Source: Pseudomonas paraglycinae (GTDB lineage Bacteria > Pseudomonadota > Gammaproteobacteria > Pseudomonadales > Pseudomonadaceae). Taken from it: 64,000 bases of DNA. Positions within the stretch are counted from its first letter, which is position 1; every line of letters begins with the position of its first letter. Of this stretch, positions 56,001 through 63,968 are shown piece by piece. A program made the translations under genes and the position numbers. A model generated the notes under the pieces. The model did no database searches. It was given only the letters and a program-made list of their open reading frames with translations, and was not told the DNA's origin. The stretch spans positions 310,001 through 374,000 of the forward strand of contig NZ_BQHR01000003.1 in the NCBI RefSeq assembly GCF_021601625.1, written 5' to 3'.

Positions 56001-56082
56001 GCTGGCGGATGGCAGCGTGATCGAGGCGGAAATCGTTTCTTCGGTGTTCTTCGATCCGAAAGGCGATCGCCAGAACATCTAA
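53065..56082 (+). CDS. soxA: Sarcosine oxidase alpha subunit
   Basis: A 1005-residue subunit. An N-terminal ferredoxin-like part (FNGQTYKGFEGDSLAAALL, NGVDIIGRSFKYSRPRG) precedes the NAD-binding Rossmann domain at VLIVGAGPAGLAAALAAARS (about 173). A central part follows, and a C-terminal GcvT-like folate domain (after about 600) ends with FTGELSYEVNV and YGTETMHVLRAEKGF. It transfers the methyl group of sarcosine to THF. ATGA coupled to soxD. Confidence 0.97.
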   Translation: MSQTNRLSNGGRIDRNKVLSFTFNGQTYKGFEGDSLAAALLANGVDIIGRSFKYSRPRGIFAAGAEEPNAVLQIGATEATQIPNVRATQQALYQGLVATSTNGWPSVNNDMMGILGKVGGKLMPPGFYYKTFMYPQSFWMTYEKYIRKAAGLGRSPTEVDPDTYDYMNQHCDVLIVGAGPAGLAAALAAARSGARVIIADEQEEFGGSLLDSRESLDGKPAMEWVAGVIAELKSTPDVLLLPRATVNGYHDHNFLTIHERLTDHLGDRAPIGQVRQRIHRVRAKRVVLATGAHERPLVYGNNDVPGNMLAGAVSTYVRRYGVAPGKKLVLSTNNDHAYRVALDWLDASLQVVAIADARSNPRGALVEEARAKGIRILTGSAVIEARGSKHVTAARVAAIDVKGHKVTSPGEWLDCDLIASSGGYSPVVHLASHLGGKPIWREDILGFVPGEAPQKRVCVGGINGVYGLGDSLADGFEGGVRAASEAGFQTVEAVLPKALSRLEEPTLALFQVPHEKGTSRAPKQFVDLQNDVTAAAIELATREGFESVEHVKRYTALGFGTDQGKLGNVNGLAIAARSLNVTIPQMGTTMFRPNYTPVTFGAVAGRHCGHIFEPVRYTALHQWHLKNGAEFEDVGQWKRPWYFPKNGEDMHAAVKRECKAVRDSVGLLDASTLGKIDIQGPDAREFLNRVYTNAWTKLDVGKARYGLMCKEDGMVFDDGVTACLADNHFVMTTTTGGAARVLQWLELYHQTEWPDLKVYFTSVTDHWATMTLSGPNSRKLLSAVTDIDLANEAFPFMTWKEGLVGGVPARVFRISFTGELSYEVNVQADYAMGVLEKIVEAGKQYNLTPYGTETMHVLRAEKGFIIVGQDTDGSMTPDDLNMGWCVGRTKPFSWIGQRGMNREDCVRDQRKQLVGLKPIDPNVWLPEGAQLVFNTKQSIPMTMVGHVTSSYAHNSLGYSFAMGVVKGGLKRLGERVFAPLADGSVIEAEIVSSVFFDPKGDRQNI

Positions 56083-56087
56083 CTGAT

Positions 56088-56112
56088 CGCTCCCGCGCCT
56101 GGCGCGGGAGCG
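56088..56112. repeat. Perfect 12-bp-arm hairpin between soxA and soxG
   Basis: CGCTCCCGCGCC / GGCGCGGGAGCG around a single T. It falls inside the sox operon, directly after soxA, and has no T-run. It may stabilise the soxBDA message or lower soxG expression. Confidence 0.75.
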
Positions 56113-56137
56113 ACACCGAATTCAGGAAGGGTGCTTT

Positions 56138-56770
56138 ATGACCGCAGCCAACGTTTACCAACAACGCCCGACCACCGGGGCCAAGGCCGAGTCGTCGCTG
56201 CATCACGCCGACCTCGCCAGCCTGGTCGGCAAGGGCCGCAAGACCGCCGGTGTCACCGTGCGCGAGAAGAAACTCCTCGGCCATCTGACCATCCGTGGCG
56301 ATGGCCACGATGCCGCGTTCGCCGCCGGTGTGCACAAGGCGCTGGGCATTGAATTGCCGGGCGCCCTGAGTGTGATCGTCAAAGGCGAAACCAGCCTGCA
56401 ATGGATGGGCCCGGATGAGTGGCTGCTGATCGTGCCGAGCGGTGAAGAGTTCGCCGCCGAGCAGAAACTGCGCGAAGCGCTGGGCGATCTGCACATCGCC
56501 ATCGTCAACGTCAGCGGCGGCCAGCAAGTGCTTGAATTGAGCGGCCCGAACGTACGTCAGGTGCTGATGAAATCCACCAGCTACGACGTGCACCCGAACA
56601 ACTTCCCGGTCGGCAAGGCTGTGGGCACGGTGTTCGCCAAGTCGCAGCTGATGATCCGCCACACCGCTGAGGACACCTGGGAACTGCTTATCCGTCGCAG
56701 CTTCTCGGATTACTGGTGGTTGTGGTTGCAGGATGCGTCCGCAGAATACGGCCTTAGCGTTCAGGCTTGA
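56138..56770 (+). CDS. soxG: Sarcosine oxidase gamma subunit
   Basis: A 210-residue GcvT-like small subunit. Recognisable text includes GLQWMGPDEWLLIVP-type sequence (here SLQWMGPDEWLLIVP) and NVSGGQQVLELSGPN, with WELLIRRSFSDYWWLWLQD at the end. AGGAAGG precedes the ATG. It completes soxBDAG. Confidence 0.95.
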   Translation: MTAANVYQQRPTTGAKAESSLHHADLASLVGKGRKTAGVTVREKKLLGHLTIRGDGHDAAFAAGVHKALGIELPGALSVIVKGETSLQWMGPDEWLLIVPSGEEFAAEQKLREALGDLHIAIVNVSGGQQVLELSGPNVRQVLMKSTSYDVHPNNFPVGKAVGTVFAKSQLMIRHTAEDTWELLIRRSFSDYWWLWLQDASAEYGLSVQA

Positions 56771-56816
56771 GGTGAATTGCGTCGATCTTGCTTGCGTGTA
56801 GGGCCTGAGATTTTTG

Positions 56817-56978
56817 CCCCCTCACCCCAACCCTCTCCCCCAAGGGGGCGAGGGGGAAAGGGAGCTGATCTCGGTTGGTTTCAAAGCCTGAGTTCGGCTC
56901 GGTATTTCACGTCGGCGTAGCTCGAAAGAACAACCCGGTCAGTCCCCTCTCCCTCCGGGAGAGGGCTAGGGTGAGGGG
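56817..56978. repeat. Nested palindromic element E4 (MITE/REPIN-like)
   Basis: Arms CCCCCTCACCCCAACCCTCT and GAGAGGGCTAGGGTGAGGGG. The inner text GAGTTCGGCTCGG and GTCGGCGTAGCTCG, and the GGTCAGTCCCCTCTCC before the right arm, are shared with E2. It fills most of the soxG-purU gap (252 bases). Confidence 0.75.
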
Positions 56979-57022
56979 AAAACTCCCTGACACCCCGCAC
57001 AAAGAACAGGAGTCACCGCACC

Positions 57023-57880
57023 ATGAGCCGCGCCCCAGACACATGGATTCTGACCGCCGACTGCCCCAGCGTTCTCGGCACCGTGGACGCGGTGACGCGT
57101 TTTCTGTTCGAGCAGGGCTGTTACGTCACCGAACACCACTCGTTCGATGACCGCCTCTCGGGGCGTTTCTTTATTCGTGTGGAATTCCGTCAGCCCGACG
57201 GTTTCGACGAGCAATCCTTCCGCGCCGGCCTCGCCGAACGCGGTCAGGCGTTCGGCATGATCTTCGAGCTGACCGCGCCGAACTACCGGCCAAAAGTCGT
57301 GATAATGGTCTCCAAGGCCGATCACTGCCTCAACGACTTACTCTACCGCCAGCGCATCGGCCAGCTGTCGATGGACGTGGCGGCGGTGGTGTCGAACCAC
57401 CCGGACCTCAAGCCGCTGGCCGACTGGCACCAGATTCCCTACTACCATTTCCCCCTCGACCCGAACGACAAACCGGCCCAGGAGCGGCAGGTGTGGCAAG
57501 TGATCGAGGAGGCTGGCGCCGAACTGGTGATCCTCGCCCGCTACATGCAGGTGCTGTCGCCGGAGCTGTGCCGCAAGCTCGATGGCAAGGCGATCAACAT
57601 TCATCACTCGCTGCTGCCGGGCTTCAAGGGCGCCAAGCCGTATCACCAGGCCTACAACAAGGGCGTGAAACTGGTGGGCGCCACCGCGCACTACATCAAC
57701 AACGACCTCGACGAGGGGCCGATCATCGCCCAGGGCGTCGAGGCCGTGGATCACAGTCATTACCCCGAAGACCTGATCGCCAAGGGCCGCGACATCGAAG
57801 GCCTGACCCTGGCCCGGGCCGTGGGGTATCACATTGAGCGGAGGGTGTTCCTGAACGCCAATCGCACCGTCGTTCTTTAA
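57023..57880 (+). CDS. purU: Formyltetrahydrofolate deformylase
   Basis: A 285-residue enzyme hydrolysing 10-formyl-THF to THF and formate. An N-terminal ACT domain starts WILTADCPSVLGTVDAVTRF. The formyltransferase-type catalytic domain has INIHHSLLPGFKGAKPYHQA (about residue 191) and TAHYINNDLDEGPII with the catalytic Asp. It keeps the folate pool free during methyl-group oxidation; P. aeruginosa has a purU copy in the same place. Confidence 0.95.
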   Translation: MSRAPDTWILTADCPSVLGTVDAVTRFLFEQGCYVTEHHSFDDRLSGRFFIRVEFRQPDGFDEQSFRAGLAERGQAFGMIFELTAPNYRPKVVIMVSKADHCLNDLLYRQRIGQLSMDVAAVVSNHPDLKPLADWHQIPYYHFPLDPNDKPAQERQVWQVIEEAGAELVILARYMQVLSPELCRKLDGKAINIHHSLLPGFKGAKPYHQAYNKGVKLVGATAHYINNDLDEGPIIAQGVEAVDHSHYPEDLIAKGRDIEGLTLARAVGYHIERRVFLNANRTVVL

Positions 57881-57978
57881 GTCATAACAACGCAAAACCA
57901 ACAAGCAATAACCCGAGCACTTAACGCGCTGCCTGCCTGGGCGGCGCGGTTCCATAAAAACAACAGCGAGGTGAAAGC

Positions 57979-59178
57979 ATGTCTGGCAATCGTGGTGTGG
58001 TGTATCTCGGCGCTGGCAAGGTCGAAGTACAGAAAATCGACTATCCGAAAATGCAGGATCCGCGCGGCAGGAAGATCGAGCACGGTGTCATCCTGCGTGT
58101 GGTTTCAACCAACATTTGCGGCTCCGACCAGCACATGGTGCGCGGCCGTACCACGGCGCAGACCGGTCTGGTGCTGGGCCACGAGATCACTGGTGAAGTG
58201 ATCGAAAAAGGCTCCGACGTCGAGAACCTGAAAATCGGCGATCTGGTGTCCGTTCCGTTCAACGTGGCTTGCGGGCGCTGCCGTTCCTGCAAGGAGCAAC
58301 ACACCGGCGTCTGCCTGACCGTCAACCCGGCCCGTGCCGGCGGTGCCTACGGTTACGTCGACATGGGCGACTGGACCGGTGGCCAGGCCGAATACGTGCT
58401 GGTGCCGTACGCCGACTTCAACCTGCTGAAACTGCCGGACCGCGACAAGGCCATGGAGAAAATCCGTGACCTGACCTGCCTCTCCGACATTCTGCCGACC
58501 GGTTACCACGGCGCCGTCACCGCGGGCGTTGGTCCGGGCAGCACCGTTTACATCGCGGGCGCAGGCCCGGTCGGCCTGGCCGCTGCTGCTTCGGCCCGTC
58601 TGCTGGGCGCGGCGGTGGTGATCATCGGCGACGTCAACACCATCCGCCTGGCCCACGCCAAGGCTCAGGGTTTTGAAGTGGTCGACCTGTCGAAAGACAC
58701 CCCGCTGCACGAACAGATCGCCGCGCTGCTGGGCGAACCTGAAGTGGATTGCGCGGTGGACTGCGTGGGCTTCGAAGCCCGTGGTCATGGTCACGACGGC
58801 GTCAAATCCGAAGCTCCGGCCACCGTACTCAACTCGCTGATGGGCGTGGTGCGCGTAGCTGGCAAGATCGGCATTCCGGGCCTGTACGTGACCGAAGATC
58901 CGGGTGCCGTGGACGCTGCCGCGAAAATGGGCAGCCTGAGCATTCGCTTCGGCCTCGGCTGGGCCAAATCCCACAGCTTCCACACCGGCCAGACCCCAGT
59001 GATGAAGTACAACCGCCAGCTGATGCAGGCGATCATGTGGGACCGCATCAACATCGCCGAAGTGGTGGGCGTGCAGGTCATCAGCCTCGACCAGGCGCCG
59101 GAAGGCTACGGCGAGTTCGATGCCGGCGTGCCGAAGAAGTTTGTGATTGATCCGCACAAGTTGTTCAGTGCGGCGTAA
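57979..59178 (+). CDS. fdhA: Glutathione-independent formaldehyde dehydrogenase
   Basis: A 399-residue zinc medium-chain dehydrogenase oxidising formaldehyde to formate with tightly bound NAD. The catalytic zinc Cys is in NICGSDQHMVRG and the His in LGHEITGEVIEKG. The structural zinc cysteines are in CGRCRSCKEQHTGVC, and the NAD-binding motif is AGAGPVGLAAAASARLLG. GCGAGGTGA precedes the ATG. It detoxifies formaldehyde released by GbcA, DgcA and SoxA. Confidence 0.96.
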   Translation: MSGNRGVVYLGAGKVEVQKIDYPKMQDPRGRKIEHGVILRVVSTNICGSDQHMVRGRTTAQTGLVLGHEITGEVIEKGSDVENLKIGDLVSVPFNVACGRCRSCKEQHTGVCLTVNPARAGGAYGYVDMGDWTGGQAEYVLVPYADFNLLKLPDRDKAMEKIRDLTCLSDILPTGYHGAVTAGVGPGSTVYIAGAGPVGLAAAASARLLGAAVVIIGDVNTIRLAHAKAQGFEVVDLSKDTPLHEQIAALLGEPEVDCAVDCVGFEARGHGHDGVKSEAPATVLNSLMGVVRVAGKIGIPGLYVTEDPGAVDAAAKMGSLSIRFGLGWAKSHSFHTGQTPVMKYNRQLMQAIMWDRINIAEVVGVQVISLDQAPEGYGEFDAGVPKKFVIDPHKLFSAA

Positions 59179-59191
59179 GCGATGAGGCAAT

Positions 59192-59223
59192 AAAAAAACG
59201 GCGACCCTGGGTCGCCGTTTTTT
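59192..59223. terminator. Rho-independent terminator after fdhA
   Basis: CGGCGACC / GGTCGCCG stem with a CTG-type short loop, flanked by seven As and six Ts. It ends the glyA-sox-purU-fdhA operon. Confidence 0.92.
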
Positions 59224-59414
59224 ATGAGGGGTGCTGCGTTCCAAAACCGCGGATCTGCCATTCATCGCCCGGCGTTCGGACTTTCACGTTTCATGCACGC
59301 CTTCGGTATGAAAATGGCTGGCCCGCGCCGGAACATGCCGGCGGATGCCCGGTCAAACCGGGCAGTTTGACCCTCCCTTGACGGAAGGTCTTCACGCCAC
59401 AAGAGGATGTCTGA

Positions 59415-59972
59415 ATGAAGATTTCACGCGGTTTTGCCCTGGCATCGCTCCTGACCCTGGCGGCAGGGCCGGTGTTTGCCGGTTTCAGTTTGAATGACGT
59501 GGCCGGTGCGGTATCGGGCATGCAGGGCGGGGACAAGGCCGCCGCCGCGGCGCCGACGTCGGAAACCGCCGGTCTGTTGAGTGCCTTGAGCGCGCTGAAC
59601 GTCACGCCGCAGCAAGCGGTCGGCGGTACCAGTGCCATGTTGGGCCTGGCGAAGAACCAACTGAGCAACACGGACTATTCCGAGCTGGCCAAGGAAGTGC
59701 CGGGCATCGACAAGCTGTCGGGCGGCAGCGGTAATCTGGCGGCGTTGAGCGGCTTGCTCGGCTCGTCGGGCAAGTCCGCCGGGCTGGAAAATGCGCTGGG
59801 CAACGTCAAGGACACCAATGACCTGAACAACGCCTTCGGTGCGTTGGGCATGGACAGCGGGATGGTCGGCCAGTTTGCCCCGATCCTCCTGCAATACCTC
59901 GGTCAGCAGGGTGTCGGCGGTTCGTTGCTGCAAAGCCTGGGCAGCATCTGGGGCACCGGCACCAACGGTTGA
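59415..59972 (+). CDS. DUF2780-family secreted protein
   Basis: A 185-residue protein with signal peptide MKISRGFALASLLTLAAGPV, probably cut after VFA. The mature part is Gly/Ser/Ala/Leu-rich with DUF2780-type repeats (GLLSALSALNVTPQQAVGG, then VPGIDKLSGGSGNLAALSGL). It is predicted periplasmic or outer membrane. GAGGA precedes the ATG. A GCCCGGT hairpin (59347-59363) lies upstream. Function unknown. Confidence 0.8.
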   Translation: MKISRGFALASLLTLAAGPVFAGFSLNDVAGAVSGMQGGDKAAAAAPTSETAGLLSALSALNVTPQQAVGGTSAMLGLAKNQLSNTDYSELAKEVPGIDKLSGGSGNLAALSGLLGSSGKSAGLENALGNVKDTNDLNNAFGALGMDSGMVGQFAPILLQYLGQQGVGGSLLQSLGSIWGTGTNG

Positions 59973-59973
59973 C

Positions 59974-60861
59974 TCAGCGGCGCTCGCCCTTGAGTTCGGC
60001 GATGCGCTGATCCTTGAGGGTCCAGAGCTGGTTGACCCAGTTCTGGACCTTCTCGCGAAACGCCGGATCATTTTCGTAATCGCCCTGCCACAGGGCCGGA
60101 TCCAGCTCGCGGGTCTGGATGTCGATGATCACGCGCGGTACGTTGCCGCTGATCAGGTCCCAGAACCCCGGAATCTTCTGCTGTGGATAAACCACGGTCA
60201 CGTCGAGAATCGCGTCCAGCTGTTCGCCCATCGCCGCCAGTACGAATGCCACGCCGCCGGCCTTGGGCTTGAGCAGGTGGCTGAACGGTGATTGCTGCTG
60301 AGTGCTTTTGGCAGCGGTGTAACGCGTGCCTTCCAGATAGTTCACCACCGTCACCGGCTGACGCTTGAACAGCTCGCAGGCGGCCTTGGTGATTTCCAGA
60401 TCCTTGCCGGCCAGTTCCGGGTTCTTCGCCAGAAACGCCTTGGTGTAACGCTTCATGAACGGGTAATCCAGCGCCCACCAGGCCAGGCCCAGAAACGGCA
60501 CCCAGATCAGCTCTTTCTTGAGGAAGAACTTGAAGAACGGCGTGCGCCGGTTGAGGGTCTGGATCAGCGCCGGGATATCGACCCAGGACTGATGGTTGCT
60601 GATCACCAGGTAAGACGTGTCGCTGCGCAAGTCTTCGCCGCCGCGAATGTCCCATTGGGTGGGGATGCACAGGCGAAAGATCAGCTTGTCGATTTCCGCC
60701 CAGGTTTCGGCGATCCACATCACCGCCCACGAGGCGTAGTCGCGAAAGCGTCCCGGCAGGATCAGCTTGAGCAGGGCGAACACCATCAGCGGGCCGAACA
60801 GCACGAGGGTGTTGGACAACAGCAGCAGGGTGACGAGACAGCCGGTGAGCAGGCGGCGCAT
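59974..60861 (-). CDS. PlsC/YihG-type acyltransferase
   Basis: A 295-residue membrane acyltransferase of the 1-acyl-glycerol-3-phosphate family. The NHQSWVD motif (H-x4-D, about residue 90) and VNYLEGTRYTAAKS (EGTR motif, about 170) are both clear. N-terminal TM helices are present (LLTGCLVTLLLLSNTLVLFG). The ATG at 60861 (MRRLLTG) is chosen; 60894 (MARPSVFQ) is an alternative. It converges with the DUF2780 gene (one base between stops). YihG-like proteins help fatty-acid composition and motility in E. coli. Confidence 0.88.
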   Translation of the reverse strand: MRRLLTGCLVTLLLLSNTLVLFGPLMVFALLKLILPGRFRDYASWAVMWIAETWAEIDKLIFRLCIPTQWDIRGGEDLRSDTSYLVISNHQSWVDIPALIQTLNRRTPFFKFFLKKELIWVPFLGLAWWALDYPFMKRYTKAFLAKNPELAGKDLEITKAACELFKRQPVTVVNYLEGTRYTAAKSTQQQSPFSHLLKPKAGGVAFVLAAMGEQLDAILDVTVVYPQQKIPGFWDLISGNVPRVIIDIQTRELDPALWQGDYENDPAFREKVQNWVNQLWTLKDQRIAELKGERR

Positions 60862-60962
60862 AAGCAACTCTTGGAAAACGGATGGGCGCGCCATGATAAG
60901 TGGCTTCGGCCGACAGGCCAAATCCGCCGGTGACGAATGTTTCACCTGTGGCGCGTTAGTCT

Positions 60963-60993
60963 GATCGTTCCCACGCTCTGCGTGGGAACGATC
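60963..60993. repeat. Perfect GTTCCCACG-family palindrome
   Basis: GATCGTTCCCACG / CGTGGGAACGATC with the five-base loop CTCTG. It lies between the divergent acyltransferase and retropepsin genes and is the cleanest of the three copies in the window. Confidence 0.8.
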
Positions 60994-61054
60994 AAGTAAA
61001 CAACGGTCTAAAATCTCGCGTCTGACGTCCCCATTTCCCAAGGAAGCCCCTTAC

Positions 61055-61558
61055 GTGAAATCCCTCCTTGCACTGCTTTCCCTCGTCGCCCTGCCGGTGC
61101 TCGCCGCCGAACCGACGCTGTACGGTCGTTACGAATACATCGCGCTGCCGGAAATCGGCGGCGAAGTGCTCAAGGCCAAGATGGACACCGGCGCGCTGAC
61201 CGCCTCGTTGTCGGCCAAGGACATCGAGACGTTCAAACGCGACGGCGAAGACTGGGTGCGTTTCCGTCTGGCCACCAAGGACGCCAGCAACAAGGTGTAC
61301 GAGCACAAGGTCGCGCGGATCAGCAAGATCAAGAGTCGCTCGGATGAAGAAGACGAGGGCGAAAGCACCGAAGTGGCCAAGCGTCCGGTGGTCGATCTGG
61401 AGCTGTGCCTGGGCGACGTCAAGCGTACCGTGGAGGTCAACCTGACTGACCGCAGCAACTTCAACTACCCGTTGCTGATCGGGGCCAAGGCCCTGCGCGA
61501 GTTCGGCGCGGCGGTGAACCCGGCGCGACGCTTCACCGCTGACAAACCTGATTGCTGA
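61055..61558 (+). CDS. Retropepsin-like (RloA/RimK-linked Zn-protease family) periplasmic protein
   Basis: A 167-residue protein with signal peptide (GTG start; MKSLLALLSLVALPVLAAEP). The retropepsin-type aspartate is in KAKMDTGALTASL (Asp-Thr-Gly, about residue 44), in the family long named ATP-dependent zinc protease (pfam05618). An Arg/Lys-rich loop and VDLELCLGDVKRTVEVNLTD follow. AAGGAAG precedes the GTG. It lies next to creBC as in other Pseudomonas. Peptidase activity is by family and not shown. Confidence 0.82.
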   Translation: MKSLLALLSLVALPVLAAEPTLYGRYEYIALPEIGGEVLKAKMDTGALTASLSAKDIETFKRDGEDWVRFRLATKDASNKVYEHKVARISKIKSRSDEEDEGESTEVAKRPVVDLELCLGDVKRTVEVNLTDRSNFNYPLLIGAKALREFGAAVNPARRFTADKPDC

Positions 61559-61561
61559 TCG

Positions 61562-61721
61562 AGCGTCGTGTCTCGCAAATGCTGTTCCTTTTTGACGGTG
61601 TCTGTTGCCGTCATGCTGCGTTGCCGCTCCTCGCCATAGCGGGCTATGACTCGTCGCGGCGCCTTGCCTGACGACAACAGCCACTCGTCAAAAAAGGAAC
61701 GCATTTGTGAGACGCGACGCT
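61562..61721. repeat. 160-bp imperfect inverted repeat (MITE-like)
   Basis: The left arm starts AGCGTCGTGTCTCGCAAATG and the right arm read in reverse starts AGCGTCGCGTCTCACAAATG; arms of about 65 bases match with few differences. Both contain GTTCCTTTTTTGACG-like text (TTCCTTTTTGACG on the left). The centre is TCCTCGCCATAGCGGGCTAT. It begins four bases after the retropepsin stop and may terminate its message. Confidence 0.8.
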
Positions 61722-61790
61722 GGTGGTCTCATTGACGTAACGCCGGGCTTGGGGCACCGTTCGCGCACTTAACCCACAGGCTCGGACGCC

Positions 61791-62471
61791 ATGCCTCATA
61801 TCCTGATTGTCGAAGACGAAGCGGCGATTGCCGACACGCTGATTTTTGCCTTGCAGGGCGAGGGCTTCACCACGACCTGGCTGAGCCTGGGCGCGGCGGC
61901 GCTGGAGCATCAGCGCCAGAACCCGGCGGATCTGATCATCCTCGACATCGGCCTGCCGGACATCAGCGGCTTCGAGACCTGCAAACAGCTGCGTCGCTTC
62001 AGTGAAGTGCCGGTGCTGTTCCTCAGCGCGCGCAATGCCGAAATCGATCGCGTGGTGGGCCTGGAAATCGGCGCCGATGATTACGTGGTCAAGCCGTTCA
62101 GCCCGCGCGAAGTGGCGGCACGAGTCCGGGCGATTCTCAAGCGCATGGCGCCACGTCCGGTCATCGAAGCCTCCTCGGCGCTGTTCCGCGTCGATCCCGA
62201 ACGCGTGCAGATCAGCTATCGCGGCCAACCCCTGAGCCTGACCCGCCACGAATTCCGTCTGCTGCAATGCCTGCTCGAACAACCCGAACGGGTGTTCAGC
62301 CGCGAGCAATTGCTCGATGCGCTGGGCGTGGCGGCGGATGCCGGTTACGAGCGCAGCATCGACAGCCACATCAAAAGCGTGCGCGCCAAATTACGTCTGG
62401 TGCGCGCCGAAGCCGAGCCGATCCAGACCCATCGCGGCCTTGGCTACAGCTACAGCCCGGGGCACAGCTGA
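61791..62471 (+). CDS. creB: Response regulator CreB
   Basis: A 226-residue OmpR-class regulator. The receiver domain has the acidic pair near the N-terminus (VEDEA), the phosphorylated Asp in IILDIGLPDISG, and Lys in DDYVVKPFSPREV. The C-terminal winged helix includes RHEFRLLQCLLEQPERVFSREQLL (cited by position about 155-178). CreBC (BlrAB) answers to cell-wall stress and carbon state and controls beta-lactamase and creD. The stop overlaps the creC ATG by one base. Confidence 0.94.
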   Translation: MPHILIVEDEAAIADTLIFALQGEGFTTTWLSLGAAALEHQRQNPADLIILDIGLPDISGFETCKQLRRFSEVPVLFLSARNAEIDRVVGLEIGADDYVVKPFSPREVAARVRAILKRMAPRPVIEASSALFRVDPERVQISYRGQPLSLTRHEFRLLQCLLEQPERVFSREQLLDALGVAADAGYERSIDSHIKSVRAKLRLVRAEAEPIQTHRGLGYSYSPGHS

Positions 62472-63886
62472 TGTCGCTGGGGCTGCGGATTTTCCTGGTG
62501 TATGTGCTGTTTATCGGCTTGACCGGTTATTTCGTGCTCAACACGGTGATGGAAGAAATCCGCCCCGGCGTGCGCCAGTCCACCGAAGAAACCCTGGTCG
62601 ATACGGCCAACCTGATGGCGGAAATCCTGCGGGACGATTTCAAGGCCGGCACCCTCAACCAGAATCGCTGGCCGCAGCTGCTCCGCGCTTATGGCGAACG
62701 CCAGCCGAAGGCGACGATCTGGGGCCTGGCGAAAAACCAGGTCAACCACCGGATCTACGTTACCGACGCCAAGGGCATCGTAGTGCTGGACTCCAGCGGT
62801 GTTGCGGTCGGTCAGGACTACTCGCGCTGGAACGACGTCTACCTGACCCTGCGCGGTGAATACGGCGCACGTTCCAGCCGCAGTGACCCGAATGACCCGA
62901 ACTCCTCGGTGATGCACGTCGGCGCGCCGATCCGCGACAACGGCGCGATCATCGGCGTGGTCACCGTGGCCAAGCCCAACAGTTCACTGCAACCCTACGT
63001 CGATCGCACCGAACGCCGTTTGCTCGGTTACGGCGCCGGATTGATCGGCCTCGGCCTGCTGCTCGGCGCCGTGCTGTCGTGGTGGCTGAGCCGCGCGTTG
63101 CACCGCTTGACCGTTTACGCCCAGGCCGTGAGCGAGGGCCGTCGGGTGGCGGTGCCGCGCTATCGCGGCGGCGAGCTGGAACAGTTGGCCACTGCCGTGG
63201 AACAGATGCGCACCCAGCTCGAAGGCAAGGCCTACGTCGAGCGTTATGTGCACACCCTGACCCATGAATTGAAGAGCCCGCTGGCAGCGATTCGCGGTGC
63301 CGCCGAGTTGTTGCAGGGCGAGATGCCGGCGGATCAGCGATTGCGCTTTGTCGGCAACATCGACAGTGAAAGTGCCCGGATGCAGCAGTTGATCGAACGT
63401 CTGCTGAACCTTGCCCAGGTCGAACAGCGGCAGGGTCTTGAGGAGCGTGTCGCCGTGCCGTTGGCGGCGCTGGTGAATGAGCTGCTTCAGGCACAGATGG
63501 CACGCATCGAAGGCCGGCAACTGCGTATCGAGCAAACCATCGCGGCGGATCTGGCGTTGATCGGCGAGCCATTTCTGCTGCGACAGGCGCTGGGCAATCT
63601 GCTGGAGAACGCACTGGATTTCACGCCGTCACACGGTCTGCTGCGCTTTGGTGCCGAGAGAATCGGCGAGCAGGTCGAGCTTCGCCTGTTCAACGAAACC
63701 ACGCCGATTCCCGACTATGCCTTGCCCCGTTTGAGCGAGCGTTTCTACTCCTTGCCACGCCCGGACAGCGGACGTAAAAGCACCGGACTCGGGCTGAACT
63801 TCGTCGAGGAGGTGGTCAAGTTGCACGGTGGATCAATGCGCATCGGCAACGTTGAAGGTGGGGTGGAAGTCGTTCTGCAGTTGTAG
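62471..63886 (+). CDS. creC: Sensor histidine kinase CreC
   Basis: A 471-residue membrane kinase. TM1 is LRIFLVYVLFIGLTGYFVL and TM2 is about residues 180-205 (YGAGLIGLGLLLGAVLSWWL). A HAMP linker follows. The phospho-His is in THELKSPLAAIRGAAELL (His about 264), the N box is LLENALDFT, and the G box is GRKSTGLGLNFVEE. The periplasmic part between the TMs is about 150 residues. TGATG coupling to creB. Confidence 0.94.
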   Translation: MSLGLRIFLVYVLFIGLTGYFVLNTVMEEIRPGVRQSTEETLVDTANLMAEILRDDFKAGTLNQNRWPQLLRAYGERQPKATIWGLAKNQVNHRIYVTDAKGIVVLDSSGVAVGQDYSRWNDVYLTLRGEYGARSSRSDPNDPNSSVMHVGAPIRDNGAIIGVVTVAKPNSSLQPYVDRTERRLLGYGAGLIGLGLLLGAVLSWWLSRALHRLTVYAQAVSEGRRVAVPRYRGGELEQLATAVEQMRTQLEGKAYVERYVHTLTHELKSPLAAIRGAAELLQGEMPADQRLRFVGNIDSESARMQQLIERLLNLAQVEQRQGLEERVAVPLAALVNELLQAQMARIEGRQLRIEQTIAADLALIGEPFLLRQALGNLLENALDFTPSHGLLRFGAERIGEQVELRLFNETTPIPDYALPRLSERFYSLPRPDSGRKSTGLGLNFVEEVVKLHGGSMRIGNVEGGVEVVLQL

Positions 63887-63968
63887 TCTCCACACAAACT
63901 CCACATTCCTCCCATAAAACCCCCACATCCCCTTTGCAGACTCTGCCCATCGAAACAGGGAGAGTCCC

